A DNA stretch of 64,000 nt from Ephemeroptericola cinctiostellae (GTDB lineage: Bacteria > Pseudomonadota > Gammaproteobacteria > Burkholderiales > Burkholderiaceae): assembly GCF_003339525.1 (NCBI RefSeq), contig NZ_CP031124.1:1984001-2048000 (forward strand), written 5' to 3'. Position 1 is the first letter of the stretch. Each line of letters opens with the position of its first letter. Position numbers and translations under genes: made by a program. Below, piece after piece: positions 31,328-46,800 of this stretch. Below the pieces are notes generated by a model that was not told the DNA's origin, ran no database searches, and saw only the letters and a program-made list of their open reading frames with translations.

Positions 31328-31852
31328 ATGCCGCCGCATTTTTCAATGTCTCTGGATGAGTTCGCAGAAATTCATCGTTCTGGGTTCAATGTCGAATTTG
31401 ACCCTGTGGTCATGCCCTTGATGTACTTGCTCAAAGCAGGTAAAGCCTATCACATGAGCATACTTGAACAAGACATTCAAAAGATCGGCTTGTCTATTTT
31501 TGAAGCCGACGTACTGTTGATCCTTAAAGGCTCATTCAATGAAAAACAACTGACCCCAAAGCAAGTCGGTGAACGTTTGGCCATCAGCTCGGGCGGTCTG
31601 ACCAAAGTCCTTAATCAGCTTGAGCGCAAAGGTTTCATCACTCGACTGATTGATGAACATGACAAGCGCAGCAAACCCATTAAACTCACCCCCATAGGTG
31701 AACAAAAAGCCGTTGATGCCCTGCTGCAAATCCAAAGCACCACCGATGGTTGGGTGCACGGTCGCTTGTCCGATGAAAAAATCATTGCTTTGTCTAATTT
31801 GTTGTCTGAGCTGGTTCCACAGCCCAAAGAGTCACGGAGTCAACCCATCTGA
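31328..31852 (+). CDS. MarR family transcriptional regulator
   Basis: A 174-residue winged-helix regulator. The DNA-binding part is near residues 70-130: LTPKQVGERLAISSGGLTKVLNQLERKGFITRLIDEHDKRSKPIKLT, shown here in full only to mark the helix-turn-helix and the wing with its D-x-R-S motif, is typical MarR. Confidence 0.9.
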   Translation: MPPHFSMSLDEFAEIHRSGFNVEFDPVVMPLMYLLKAGKAYHMSILEQDIQKIGLSIFEADVLLILKGSFNEKQLTPKQVGERLAISSGGLTKVLNQLERKGFITRLIDEHDKRSKPIKLTPIGEQKAVDALLQIQSTTDGWVHGRLSDEKIIALSNLLSELVPQPKESRSQPI

Positions 31853-34800
31853 TTTGCATCGTTTAAACGAACGGCTTAAATTAAACAGCTGACGTTTAAT
31901 TAATCAAATGAAATGAATTTAAATGCCATGGCAACCCAGAGACAACCAGAGACAACAGCTAAATACTTCTGTTTACCATACAAAAAAAAACCGATTCTCT
32001 CGAATCGGTTTTTTGATGCAGGTTAAATATCAACCGCCGCGTTTAATGCGTGCATTCTCTGCAATGCGCATGCGCAAAGCATTCAACTTGATGAAACCAG
32101 CTGCATCGGCTTGATTGTACGCACCACCATCTTCATCAAAAGAAGCGATGTTTTGATCAAACAATGTGTGAACTGAATCACGCGCCACCACACTCACACT
32201 GCCTTTGTACAATTTCACACGAACAAAACCAGAGACATTGGTTTGCGTGTAATCGATCAAAGTTTGCAATGCTTTACGTTCCGGACTCCACCAGAAACCG
32301 TTGTAAATCAAGCTGGCATAACGCGGCATCAAATCATCTTTTAAATGTGCCGTTTCACGATCCAAAGTGATGGATTCGATGCCACGGTGCGCTTTGAGTA
32401 AAATCGTACCGCCTGGGGTTTCATAGCAACCGCGTGACTTCATGCCAACAAAACGGTTTTCAACCAAATCCAAACGGCCAATGCCGTGTTTGCCACCGAG
32501 TTCGTTTAAACGCGCCAACAATTCGTGTGGCTTCATGTGCACACCATTAATGCCGATCAAATCACCCGCTTGGAATTCCAAATCGAGGAATTCTGGCATG
32601 TCTGGCGCATTTTCTGGAGACACACTCCAGCGCCACATGTCTTCTTCAGCTTCATTTTTTGGGTCTTCGAGGTGACGGCCTTCAAAGGAAATGTGCAATA
32701 AGTTTGCATCCATTGAGTACGGTGCACCGCCACCACGGTGTTTAGACTCGATGGCAATGCCTGCATCTTCAGCATATTTGAGCAATTTTTCACGTGAATT
32801 CAAATCCCATTCACGCCATGGGGCGATGACTTTGATGTCTGGACGCAAAGCATAGTAACCGAGCTCAAAACGCACTTGGTCATTGCCTTTACCTGTTGCA
32901 CCATGAGATACCGCTGTCGCACCAGTGAGGTTGGCAATTTCAATTTGACGTTTGGCGATCAATGGGCGAGCAATTGAGGTGCCAAGTAAGTATTCGCCTT
33001 CATAGATGGTGTTTGCACGAAACATGGGGAAAACAAAATCACGCACAAACTCTTCCCGCAAATCATCGATGAAAATATTTTCAGGTTTGATGCCAAATGC
33101 CAACGCTTTCGCGCGCGCGGGTTCAACCTCTTCACCTTGGCCTAAATCGGCTGTAAACGTCACCACTTCGCAATCGTAGTTGTCACCCAACCATTTTAAA
33201 ATCACCGAAGTATCCAAGCCACCAGAATACGCCAAGACCACTTTCATTTTATCGCTCATTATCATTCCCATTTTTATATGACAAAAACTGCTAAACCCCT
33301 ATTTTACTTGAAGTTTTGCAGCTTAGCCAGCTTCAAATTAACGAAAACAAGACAAAAAACGGATATATTGAGCCATAAAAAACATGCACCATTGTCTGCT
33401 GTGAAAGTCATGTGCGCTTTTGTAAAGCATCAAATGATAAATCAACCACAACCGCCAACAAAGCAACCAGAAGTGCACCTTGCACCACATAAGCCATGTT
33501 GTTGCCATTCAAACCGATGATAATGGGTGAACCGAGGGTTTTTGCACCCACCGTTGAAGCAACAGCTGCAGTGCCAATGTTGATGATGACGGAGGTTCGA
33601 ATGCCTGACAAGATGACGGGCATCGCCAGTGGCCACTGCACTTGCCTGAACAATTGCACGGGGGACATGCCTAAACCTATTCCAGCATCAACAGATGAGG
33701 TGGGCACATCGTCCAAGCCTGCAATGGTCGATTGAACAATGGGCAACAGGCCATACAAAGACAAGGCAATCAATGCGGGCACGACACCAAACCCAACCAA
33801 AGGCACCACAATCGCCAACACAGCCACAGGGGGAAATGTTTGCCCCATCGCCACCACGGCTTCAACCAAAGGTTTGAAATCACGTCCAAAACGTTGAGTC
33901 ACAACGACCCCCAAGGCCACCCCCAGTCCAATCGACATCACACTGGACAGTGCAACAATGAACACATGGGCCAATAACAATTGTAAAAAGCTGTCCTGCG
34001 TATAAATTGGACGTTCCAACTCAGGAAACACATGGGCGAACATGGGTTGAAGCAGAGGCATGCCAAATGTCAACGCAATCAATATCACCCATGCCCACCA
34101 TGCAGGACTGGTATAGGGCACTCGTTTGATGTTCATGTTTCATCGCCTTTCACTTCACTGGTTTCAGGCCCCCTCATGCTGTGCAATAAATCATTGAAGT
34201 GCACCACCCCAATGTGACGTTGCATCTGGTCGACAACCGTCATAGTGTTTACCCCTTGGACGACAAACTCAGACAGCGCTTCTTTCAGGGTGGCGTGTTC
34301 AGCTATCTGCACGTCATTTGTCGCCATACCTTGTTTGACATGGTTTTTAACATGCGCCAAGGACAGCCATTTGATGCCCATGTCGTTGCGGCCAATGAAC
34401 TCAATGACCTTGTCATTTGCAGGTTGCATCATGATGCTCAGGGGATCGCCTTGTTGCACGATTCGCCCACCATCCAACAGCACCAAATGGTCAGCCAACA
34501 TCAACGCTTCATCGATGTCATGGGTGATCAGCAAAATGGTCTTACCAAAAAGCCGATGAATCCGTTTCAATTCAGCTTGTAAACCGGCACGGGTAATGGG
34601 ATCCAGTGCCCCAAAGGGTTCATCCATCAATAAAATTTCAGGATCAGCCGCCATTGCACGCGCCACACCAATCCGTTGTTGCTGCCCTCCAGACAACTCA
34701 TGGGGGAAGCGTGAGCGGTATTCATCTGGATTCAGACTCAACATAGTCAACAGCTCATCCACGCGCGCATGGATCTTTTCCTTACGCCAATGCAACAGCT

Positions 34801-37800
34801 GCGGAACCGTACCAATGTTTTGTGCGACAGTCCAATGTGGGAATAGACCTGTGGACTGAATGACATAACCCATTCGACGGCGAATGTCTTCGGGCTTAAA
34901 GCTTCGAATCTCTTGACCCGCAAACAGAATCCGTCCTCGATCATGCTCAAGCAATCGATTGGCCATTTTTAACACTGTTGATTTACCCGAACCTGAAGTG
35001 CCAATGATGACGGTGATTTTGCCACGCTCTATGTGCAAGGATAAATCGTCAATGACCGTTTGATCATCAAAAATTTTGCTGACATGTTCAAAATGGATCA
35101 TGATGCCCCCACTTCAAATTGAGCCAAAACAAGCTTAAAAAACGCATCGACACACATTGTCAAAGCCAATACGGGCAGCACGCCCAGCATAATTAAATCA
35201 ACGGAACTGCTCGATAAACCTCTAAACATAATGGCTCCAAAACCACCCGCCCCAATCAATGCCGCCACCGTCGTCAAACCAATCGCTTGCACTGCCGCGA
35301 CACGAATCCCAGACACAATCACGGGCAAAGCCAGACGCGCACGCACCCGATATAAAACCTGTAAAGAATCCATGCCCATGCCCCATGCCGCATCAACAGC
35401 AGAGGGCGGGACATTTTGCAAGCCGACCACTGTCGCACGCACGACAGGCAGAAGTGAATACAAGGTTAAGGCAATGACAGCGGGCGCAATGCCCACCCCA
35501 TGAATGCCCATGTCCGCCAACCAAGGAAAGCGGCTCGCCAGCCAAGCCAATGGTGCAAGCAAAAAAGCGAATAAAGCAATGGATGGGATGGTTTGAATGA
35601 CATTCAACACATTCAACAACAGAATGCGTAAACGCATGCGACGAAAAGCCAGCACACCAACAGGCAAGCCGATCAGCAACGACAAAAAAACAGTGATGCC
35701 CGCAACCTCAAGGTGTTCAAACAAAGCAGAATCAAACGCTTGGCGATTGGCCATGTATTCTTTGTACAGCGACAAATTCACACTGTGCGCTGAAAGCATC
35801 AAATGGATCAATGGCAAAAGTACCATAAACGGCAACAGCGATTGGTAAATGCCACGGCCCGTTAAAAACCGCACCGCTTCCATAGCCATCAACCATAAAA
35901 TCAAAATCAACAACCAAAATCCCGCCCCAAATGACACCCGAATGGTGCTCAAACCTGAAATACGGCCATTTGCTTGCTGGATCACCACCTCACCACACAC
36001 AAGCATCAACAAACTGACCATGAACAACACAACGATTGCGCTTAAACGTTTATTAGAAAAAAAAGGAGCCATCATAAGCAACGCCACAGCCAAAACAACA
36101 ACCCCACCAGGCATCGATGCAAGCCCACTTAATTGAGCCCATTGCAAAGGCTCACCTTTAGGTGTCATCATGCGGTTGGGAGCAACTGTTAAAAAAGGCA
36201 AAAAAAATGCTGCCCATGCTGCACAGGCAAGCAGCACGAGCAACACTTTGTTGTGGATTTTAATTGGCATTTTGTAAAAAGCCTAAAAAAACGTGGAAAT
36301 GTGGAAACGTGCAGCAAGTCCATGTGTTCAAACCAAGATTGGTTCAATGCAACAACATCCAAACAATTAAATACTATTTTAAAAAACCTTGGGACTTAAG
36401 GTAATCTGAAGCAACTGTTTTTGCATCTCGCCCTTCAAAAGCGATTTGACCATTTAATTTTTGCAGGGTTTTCAAATCCAAAGAAGCAAACACTGGATTC
36501 AGAATGTCAGCAATTTCTGGGTGTTTTTTCAAAGCCTCCTCACGAATGACTGGGGCTGGCTCGAATACGGGCTGAGCTGTCTTCGAATCATCCAACACAA
36601 CCAAACCCATCGAAGCAATCGCGCCATCTGTGCCATAAGCAAGCGCAGCATTGACGCCTGAGGTCTGCTCCGCAGCCGCTTTGATGAACACCGTCGTGTC
36701 ACCGCCAGCCAAGGACAAAAACTGATTTTGCTTGAGTTTAAAACCATAAGCTTTTTCAAACAATGGCAATGCGTCACCACGCTCAATAAACTCAGATGAT
36801 GCAGCCATTTTAAATGGCCCACCCGAATCCAAATATTGTTTTAAATCTTCTAAGGTTTTCAAATGATGGGCTTCGGCCAAATCCGAACGCACCGCAATCG
36901 CCCACGTATTATTGGCAGGTGCTGCTTGCAACCACACCAGTTTATTTTTGTCATAGTCAAGTTTCTTGACCAAATCATATGCTTCTTTTGGGTTTTTCCA
37001 CGCGAGGTTTTTTTCATCATTGAAAATAAAAGCCCCACTCCCCGTGTATTCTGGATAGATGTCGATTTCACCCGAAGTGAGTGCATAACGAACAATTTTA
37101 GTCGCTCCCAGCTGCACTTTATTCACGGTAGGAATGCCTTTATTTTCAAGCAACAATATAATCATGTTGCCCAGTAAAGCGCCTTCTGTGTCTATTTTTG
37201 AAGCCACACGAACCGCGTCTGCGGGAGCGACTTTCTTAGCCACAACGCTTTCAGTCTTGGCCGGCCCACAACCAGACAGCCCCAAAATCACAGCCATCAA
37301 CGATGCCGCAGCAACCCGTTCAATGTGCTTTAAAAACATGCTGTTTATTTTCATCACACGACCCTTTGTTTATTTTTATTTAAGTCGACAGGCACTGCTG
37401 CATGCAAACAACTCAAGCAATTGTCGCCCGTGCACCATCGTGCACCATTGTAACCTCAAGTCCAAACATGCGTAAAAAATATGCAAACAAAACACAGACC
37501 CCAAGCCCCATTAAGATTGAAACTGCAATCGAGCCAAACGCGCATACACACCATCCAATGCCAACAAATGGGCATGGTTACCCATTTCGACAATCCGTCC
37601 ATTGTCCATCACCGCAATGCGATCAGCCCGCTGTATGGTCGCAAGGCGATGGGCAATGATAAGGGTCGTGCGCCCTTGCATTGCCGCATCAATCGCTCCT
37701 TGAACCCAGCGCTCGGACTCCGCATCCAAAGCACTTGTGGCTTCATCGAGCAACAGCAACGGCGGATTTTTTAACAATGCCCGCGCAATCGCAATCCGCT

Positions 37801-40800
37801 GACGCTGGCCACCCGATAAACGCACTCCGCGCTCACCTAAAAAAGAGCGATAACCTTCGGGCAACTTTTCTATGAACTCATGTGCCGCAGCCATTTTTGC
37901 GGCCGCCATGACCTCCTCATCGCTGGCATCCACGCGGCCGTAGCGAATATTTTCCAACGCATTGGCAGAAAAAATAACCGTATCCTGAGGCACAATGCCA
38001 ATCGCATCGCGTAAATCGCTTAACTTAAGCTGTGCAATGTCCACCCCGTCCAGAGTAATTTGTCCCTTCTGCGGATCATAAAAACGCAGCAACAATTGAA
38101 ACAAAGTCGTTTTACCCGCGCCCGATGCACCGACCACAGCCACCGTTTCACCCGCTGCAATGTCAATTGACAAATCACACAATGAAGGCGTCAAAGGCCG
38201 AGATGGGTAGTGAAACTCGACCGCATGCATCGACAGCGTTGCCCCAGAGGCCTTTCGCACAGCCAAAGGCAATGGATGGTCGGGCGAACGAATATTGGAC
38301 TGTAAAGACATCAACTCCAAAAGCCGCTCAGTTGCGCCCGCCGCGCGCTGCACCTCACCCAAAACTTCAGACAATGCACCAATCGCGCTCGCCACCATCG
38401 CTGCATACAAAATAAACTGGCTCAGTTCACCACCGCTCATTTCTCCCATCAAAACAGCCCGTGCGCCCAACCATAAGACAAATACAATCGTGCCAAACAC
38501 CAACACAATCGCCATCACTGTCAATATTGAGCGCGCACGAATGCGACGCATCGCTGTTTCAAAAGCCGACTCAACCGACTGTTTGAACCGATTCGCCTCA
38601 ATCACCTCATGTGTAAAAGCCTGCACCGTTGGCATTGCATTCAGGATTTCACCCGCCATCGCCGACGCATCGGCAATTCGACTTTGCGAATCACGCGACA
38701 ATGACCGAACACGGCGGCCATAAATCACAATGGGCACCACAATGGCTGCCAATAAAACAATGATGATGGCCGACAATTTGGCACTGGTCAGCACCAACAT
38801 CACCAAACCACCCATCAGCAACAAAGAGTTCCGCAAAGCCATTGAAATACTTGTTCCAACAACCGATTGAATAATGGTCGTATCCGCCGTCAAACGAGAC
38901 AAGACCTCCCCTGTCTGTGTTGTTTCAAAAAACTCTGGGCTTTGTGTGACCACATGCCCATACACCGCACTGCGCACATCCGCCGTCACCCGTTCACCCA
39001 ACAACGACACCATGTAAAAACGCGCAGCCGTTGCCAACCCCAAAATTACCGCCACACCAAACAAAGCCAAAAAATACATGTCCACATGAGCGACCCCTTG
39101 AGTCGCAGTACCCTCCTTGACAAACCCCACATCAATCAACTGACGAAATGCATAAGGAATGGCCAAAGTCGCGGCCGCTGCGATCAGCAATGCCACCCCA
39201 GCCAGCATAAATTCCTTTTTATAGGGCTTTAGAAAAGGTAAAAGCCCCCTGAGTGTCGCAAGGCTGGATTTAGAAGAAGCGGTTGTTTGTGTCATGTTGT
39301 ATTCTTAGAAGGATGGGTATGTCCAACACATGGTGACGAAAAAGGCATTTACAACGCGTTCATGCAACTGTTCAGTTTATATGAGGTAAAAAATCACAAA
39401 AACAGCTATCCGCACAAACAATTACATTTAAGTGCCTTCATTAACAAATGATTAATCAATGTATTGAACACATTAAAAAAGGTTTTGAAATTGAGGAGGG
39501 ATGCTAAAAAACACCTTGATCATTGCATGGTGATGTTTTTAAAACATGCGGCTTGATCCAAGTAATGTTTAATTTGTAAACAACAAATAATAACAGCCAT
39601 ACACAACCGCCACAAAAAAATAACCAGGGCAATAGAAATAGGCAATTTAAAGCCCCTCAATCAATTTCTGATGAGGGGCTTTTTTGAACATCAACAAAAG
39701 TTCATTTATTCGAAACGACCACGCAATAAATATTCCATGATGGCTTTTTGTACGTGCAAACGATTTTCAGCCTCCTGCCACACGACGCTTTGAGCACCAT
39801 CAATGACCTCGGCATCCACTTCTTCACCACGATGTGCAGGTAAACAGTGCATGAACACCGCATCAGCCGCCGCATGAGCCATCATGTCCGCCGTCACTTT
39901 GAAATCTTTGAAAGCAGCCATGCGCACTTCATTTTCAGCTTCGTAACCCATGCTGGTCCACACATCAGTGGTGACAATGTGCGCCCCTTTACAGGCATCC
40001 ATCGGATGCTCAAATACGGTATAGAAGGGTTTATCTTGCGGATCAATCAATTGCTCATCCAAAGCATAGCCCGCAGGTGTGGCAATATTCAAATGAAAAC
40101 CAAGTACACGCGCGGCCTGAATCCACGTGTAACTCATGTTGTTCGCATCACCCACCCAAGCAACGGTTTTACCTTCAATGGCGCTCACATCCTCACCATT
40201 GCCACGTTCTTCGATGTAAGTGTAAATGTCAGCCATGACCTGACAAGGGTGGTATTCGTTGGTCAAACCATTGATGACAGGCACACGAGAGTTTGCTGCA
40301 AAACGTTCAAGGATGTCCTGTCCAAAAGTACGAATCATGATGATGTCGACCATGCGTGAGATCACTTTGGCCGCGTCTTCCACTGGTTCGCCACGCCCAA
40401 GCTGTGTGTCCTTGGTATTCAAAAATACCGCATGGCCGCCGAGCTGGAAAATACCTGCTTCAAACGACAAGCGCGTGCGTGTTGAACTTTTTTCAAAAAT
40501 CATCGCCAATGTGCGGTCATGCAATGGATGCCATGTCTCGTATGCTTTAAAACGACGTTTCAACTCAGCAGTGCGCTGTACGAGGTAAACGTATTCATCT
40601 TGCGTAAAATCAGAAAACTGAAGGTAATGTTTAACTGTCATGGTGGCCTTGATTGTGTCCCAATAGCATGTATCAGCATGCATTATGCGTTTGAAAAACG
40701 CTTTATTCTAAAAACACTTTAACTTTAATTACGGTGCTTCATTTAAGAAATTCTTGATGAGTTTGCTCAAACGATCGACCAACTCAGCACTGTCTTCATC

Positions 40801-43800
40801 GCTGAAGACCAGTGGTGGCAATAAACGCACCACCGTGTCGTGGGTGACATTGATCAGCATGCCTTCATTCAAAGCCAGCTTGACCAATTCACCACAAGGA
40901 CGATCCAACTCAATCCCGATCATCAAACCCAAACCACGGATGTCACGTACATCACCCGCCAGAACCTCATCTTTCAATGCAAGGTTCAAGCCCCGTTTAA
41001 TGGCAGCACCTTGGCGTTCCGCATTGGCCGCCAAGCCATCAGACTCAATCGCGGCAACGGTTGCCAAACCCGCCGCCATCGCCAATGGATTCCCACCAAA
41101 TGTGGTGCCATGCGCCCCAACAGGAAAAACACCTGTTGCCCGTCCGCTGGTCAAAATCGCACCCACAGGCACACCCGAGCCCAAACCTTTAGCCAAAGTC
41201 ATCACATCAGGTTTGACGTTTTCATGTTGATGGGCAAACCACTTGCCGGTACGCGCAATGCCTGTTTGCACTTCATCAAGGATCAACAACCAACCATGCG
41301 CGTCACACAATGCGCGAATCTCTGTCAACACACCCGCATTTAAACAGCGGATGCCGCCCTCACCTTGTACCACTTCGAGCATGACAGCCACCACCGATTC
41401 ATCATCAGCATACGCTTTAATTGCTTCCACATCGTTGTACGGCACACGCACAAAACCGCTGACCAAAGGTTCAAAACCTTTTTGCACTTTGGCATTGCCC
41501 GTCGCCGTCAATGTCGCCAAAGTGCGCCCATGAAATGCCTCTGACATGACAATGATTTTGGCATCTTTTTTGCCTTGTTGTTGACCGTACAAACGAGCCA
41601 ACTTGATGGCACCTTCGTTGGACTCAGCACCGCTGTTGCTGAAAAAAACTTCATCCATGCCTGACAATTGAGCCAAAGCATTGGCCAACTCATGCTGCTG
41701 AGGCACGTCATATAAATTCGACACGTGAATGACCTGTGCAACTTGTGCTTGCAAAGCTTGAACCAACCGCGGGTGGTTATGTCCCAAACCATTCACCGCA
41801 ATGCCCGACAACGCGTCCAAGTACACCTTACCATTCACATCTGTTAAACGCACCCCGTTACCATGGGCAAACGCAACAGGTAGGCGGTTAAAAATTGGCA
41901 TAAGGTGTGAAGCAGAGTTACTCATGGGGCATCCTATCTAAAAAAACCAAATAAACCCTCAATCAAACATCTCGGGTCACTGGAGAGTTTCACTGACGGC
42001 CAATAAAAAATAAAACAGGCGACTTATGTCGCCCAATGCAAACTGTATCATAGGTAAAAAAACACTTGGATGCAAGCCTTATCATGCGGCATCTTGGCGC
42101 AAAAGCGCAGCAGAACTGAAGTTGGAAAAAGTAAGGGGCTGTTTTTCTCGTATTTTCTTAAATAAAAAACGCCATGAACATAAGTTAGCATGGGTCAAAC
42201 CCTCACATGACTACTTCCGCTCACATGAATCAATCACCTAAACATTGCTCTCAGCGACAGACAGCACCACCGACAACACATCGATCAGAGCCAATTGTAA
42301 AATCCGCGTCAGCATGGCGGGCTTGGTTTGCCGTTCTTCGTCGGTGTTGATGACAATGACCGCATCGGATTTACGTGCAAGTGGGGTTTTGGCAGGGGCA
42401 AGCGAAAGAATAGAGGCACCATTGGCTTTGGCTAAATTGGCAGCTTCAATCAATTCAGGCGTTTGCCCTGAACGTGAAATGAACATGGCCACATCGTCTT
42501 TGCCTAAACGCTCTGCACATAAACTCATCATGTACGCATCAGTGCGCGCAGAAGCATTGATGCCTGAACGAATCAATTTGTATTGCGCATCATCGGCTAC
42601 AGAAGCAGAACTGCCCAACGCAAAGACATCCACACGGCGGGCTTTTTTTAACAACGCGATGGCCTTTTCAAGTGAGCGCGCACTGATTTCTTCACGCAAG
42701 CTCAACAAAGCATTCGCCGTATTGCCCAATACTTTTTCGCTGATGCTGCCAATGCTATCGTCTTGCTCAACTTGAGTGAAACTGATGGTCGCATCACCAT
42801 TCAAAGTACCTGACAACTTCAACTTGAAATCATGTAAACCATCACAACCTAAACTGCGGCAAAAACGAATCACAGTGGGTTGACTGACCTTGGCGGCTTT
42901 GGCAATATCGGTGATGGGGCTGCTGACAAACAGACGAGGATCCTCTAAAACAAGATCCGCAACCTGCGCCTCCGAACGACTCAGATGCAATCGCGTGCTT
43001 TGAATGCGCATCAACATGGCACCCGCACTGTTCCCTTGTGAACTGGTCTCTGGCATTTTCTTAGCTCGTACCATGTGTGTTATTACCTTCACGTTATATA
43101 ACGATATAAACTGATATTGTATAGTGTTATATTACAAAAGTGAATGCATCTGCACAAAGCTTCATATGCAAAAAACTCCCGCAAATAGACATGGGAGTTT
43201 TTTACAGGTCAAAAGCATGACAAAATAAGACGGTGCAGTCCTACAGCTCTTCATGCCAATTGAAGCCATCACGGGCAACTAAAGCGTTCGCTGCGGGCGG
43301 CCCCCATGTACCCGCCATGTACATTTTTGGCGCGACATTTTGATCCGTCCATGTGTTGATGATGGGCTCAATCCAACGCCAAGCTTGCTCTTGTTCATCA
43401 CGACGAACAAACAAGCCCAACTGACCATGAATTGCATCCAACAATAAACGCTCATAACCATCCATGCGGCGCTCTGAGAAGAAATCCTCGGCATCCATGT
43501 CCAAATGAACGGGCGCCAAACGCATTTGATTGCCTGGGCGCTTTGATAAAAAGTACATGCGCACCGATTCCTCAGGTTGCAACTGAATGACCAAACGATT
43601 CGAACCCACAGGCATTTTGCCCAAGAGTTCATAAGGCACGGACTTAAACTGCACGACGATTTCCGCCATGCGTTTGGGCATTCGTTTGCCCGTGCGCAAG
43701 TAAAAAGGCACCCCAGCAAAGCGCCAATTGTTGATTTCGGCTTTTAATGCCACGTACGTTTCCGTCGTGCTGCCTTTTTTTATACCCTCTTCTCCTACAT

Positions 43801-46800
43801 ACGCTGGAACTTCTTTACCGCCTACTGTGCCCGCGGTGTACTGCCCGCGAACCACATTATTCAATACATCATCTGGACTCATGGGTTTGAGCGAACGCAA
43901 CACGCCCAATTTGGCATCGCGGATCGCATTCGCATCCATCGATGCAGGTGGCTCCATGGCCACGATGCACAGCAATTGCAACAAATGGTTTTGCACCATG
44001 TCACGAATGGCACCTGTTTCGTCATAAAAATCACCACGTTTTTCGATGCCAAGTTCTTCCGAAATGGTGATTTGCACGTTCGCAATGCGGTCACGGTGCC
44101 AAATCGGCTCAAAAAAACTGTTGCCAAAACGCAAAGCCATTAAATTTTGCACTGACTCTTTACCCAAGTAATGGTCAATGCGATAAATTTGATTCTCTTC
44201 AAATGCTTGACCAATCACATCATTGATTTCTTGGCATGATTGCAAATCATGACCGAGTGGCTTTTCAACCACAATGCGTGCATCTTTATTGAGGCCATGA
44301 TGTGCCAAGCCCGTGCAAATGGCTTCAAAAATTGAGGGCGCGGTGGCAAGGTAAAACACGCGCTCATTATTATTTTGTTCCAGTGCCTCTTTGAGTGGAA
44401 TGTAGCTATCGGTGTTATTTGCATCCAAACACAAGTAGCTGACATGACCTAAAAAGCTGCCCCACTGCGCATCATCAAAGCGATCTTTAATGTGGCCTTT
44501 TACATTTTCATCCATCCACACATGATACGACTCATCGGTAAAATCACTGCGCGCCGCGCAAAAAATACGACTGGAGGGTTGAAAACCACCGTCAACATAG
44601 CTTTGATATAAAGCAGGCAACAGCTTGCGCATGGTTAAATCGCCCGTGCCGCCGAATAAAATCAATGAAAATGCGGGGGTGTTCATACAAAACCTTTCTG
44701 TTTTTTTTCTTTGCATCCTGCTGCAAATATCTCCTGAACAGAAATATGCCGCAAAATGTAGGAAAAGTAAATATATTTTGACATTTTTTTTTAGTTTTAC
44801 TACAATTCATTATCGAAATCACATAAAATCTACCAACATGATAAACCGTTTGACACAACAAGCCAACGATTAGCAGCTTTGGACATGTGGGTTTTTTATT
44901 TAAAGGCGTTGCACTAAAAATCGTATTCAATGCAAAAGCAGTATCCGCAGTATCATGTAAATCATCACAGCAATACCCAGTAACACCTAAAGTGAACATG
45001 CATCACACAAAATGACATATAAAAGAGAAGAGGACGACATGAACAATACCATTCACCCAACAATTGCCACCATCACGCAACGCCTCGTCGAACGTTCAAA
45101 GGTCACACGTGCGCGCTACCTTACACGCGTCGCAGCCAGCGGCAAGCTGCGACCATCGCGTGACCACATGGGTTGCGCCAACCTCGCGCATGCATACGCC
45201 TCAGCGGGCAATGACCAGCTCCGTTTGCGCGTCGAACGCGCACCGAACATCGGCATCATCACCGCGTACAATGACATGTTGTCCGCTCACCAACCTTACG
45301 GCCACTACCCAGATCGCATTAAAAACAAAGCACGGACACTCGGCGCAACAGCCCAAGTTGCGGGCGGCGTGCCCGCCATGTGCGATGGCATCACCCAAGG
45401 GTATGCGGGCATGGAATTGTCTTTGTTTTCGCGCGATGTGATTGCCCAAGCCACGGCCATTGGTCTGTCACACCAAGTTTTTGATGCCGCACTGCTGCTT
45501 GGCGTGTGCGATAAGATTGTCCCAGGGTTGTTAATGGGCGCAGCGGCTTTTGGGCATTTGCCTGCCATTTTTGTGCCAGCAGGCCCAATGACCACGGGCA
45601 TCGCCAATGATGCGAAAGCCAAAGTCCGTCAACGCTACGCCACGGGTGACGCAACGCGTGAAGAATTGCTCGAATCCGAATTAAAAGCTTACCATTCTGA
45701 AGGCACGTGTACGTTTTACGGCACAGCCAACTCCAATCAAATGATGCTCGAATTCATGGGGTTGATGTTACCTGGCAGTGCTTTCGTCAATCCTTCGACT
45801 GATTTACGCACGGCTTTGGACGATGCCGCCGTCGCACAAGCGGTGGCGATCAGCGGCAAACCCGAATACAGCATCGCCCAATTGGTCAATGAAAAATCCA
45901 TCATCAATGGTGTCATTGGCCTGCTCGCCACAGGCGGTTCAACCAACCATACGTTGCACATCGTCGCCATCGCACGTGCGGCGGGCATCGAGCTGCGTTG
46001 GGAAGACATGGATGAATTGGGTCAAGTCATTCCGTTATTGGCACGCGTGTATCCAAATGGCTCAGCCGATGTCAACCAATTCCACGCCGCAGGTGGATTG
46101 GGTTACGTGATTGGCGAACTGCGCAAAAAAGGTCTGATTCATGATGATGTGAACACCGTGGTTGGTCATGGCATGGCCATGTACACACAAGAACCATATT
46201 TTGAAAATGGCACGCTGGCATGGCGTCATGGCACACCACACAGTTTAGATGAAACCATCATTCGCCCCATTGACAATCCATTTGCACCCGATGGCGGTTT
46301 AAAGCTTTTACAAGGCAATTTGGGTCGCGGTGTGATTAAAACCTCAGCGGTTAAGCCTGAACATCGCATCATCCACGCACCCGCTAAAGTCTTTGAAAGC
46401 CAAGCAGCCATGCAAGAGGCATTTAAAAATGGTGAGCTCGACAACCAAGATTTCGTTGCCGTTGTCCGTTTCCAAGGCCCCAAAGCCCTCGGCATGCCTG
46501 AATTGCACAAACTCACGCCGCCACTCGGCGTACTGCAAGATCGCGGTCAGAAAGTCGCGCTCATCACCGATGGCCGCATGTCGGGTGCGTCAGGCAAAGT
46601 GCCTTCAGCCATTCACCTGTCACCCGAAGCCCTTGACGGTGGCCTCATTGCCAAAGTCATGGACGGTGACATGATCACACTCAACGCCATAACAGGTGTC
46701 ATTCACTTGGACGTGGATGAAGTCACCCTCGCCGCTCGCCCGAATGCCATTCGTGCTGAAGTCGAAACCGAAAACTGGCTCGACTTTTTCGCTGTCGCAC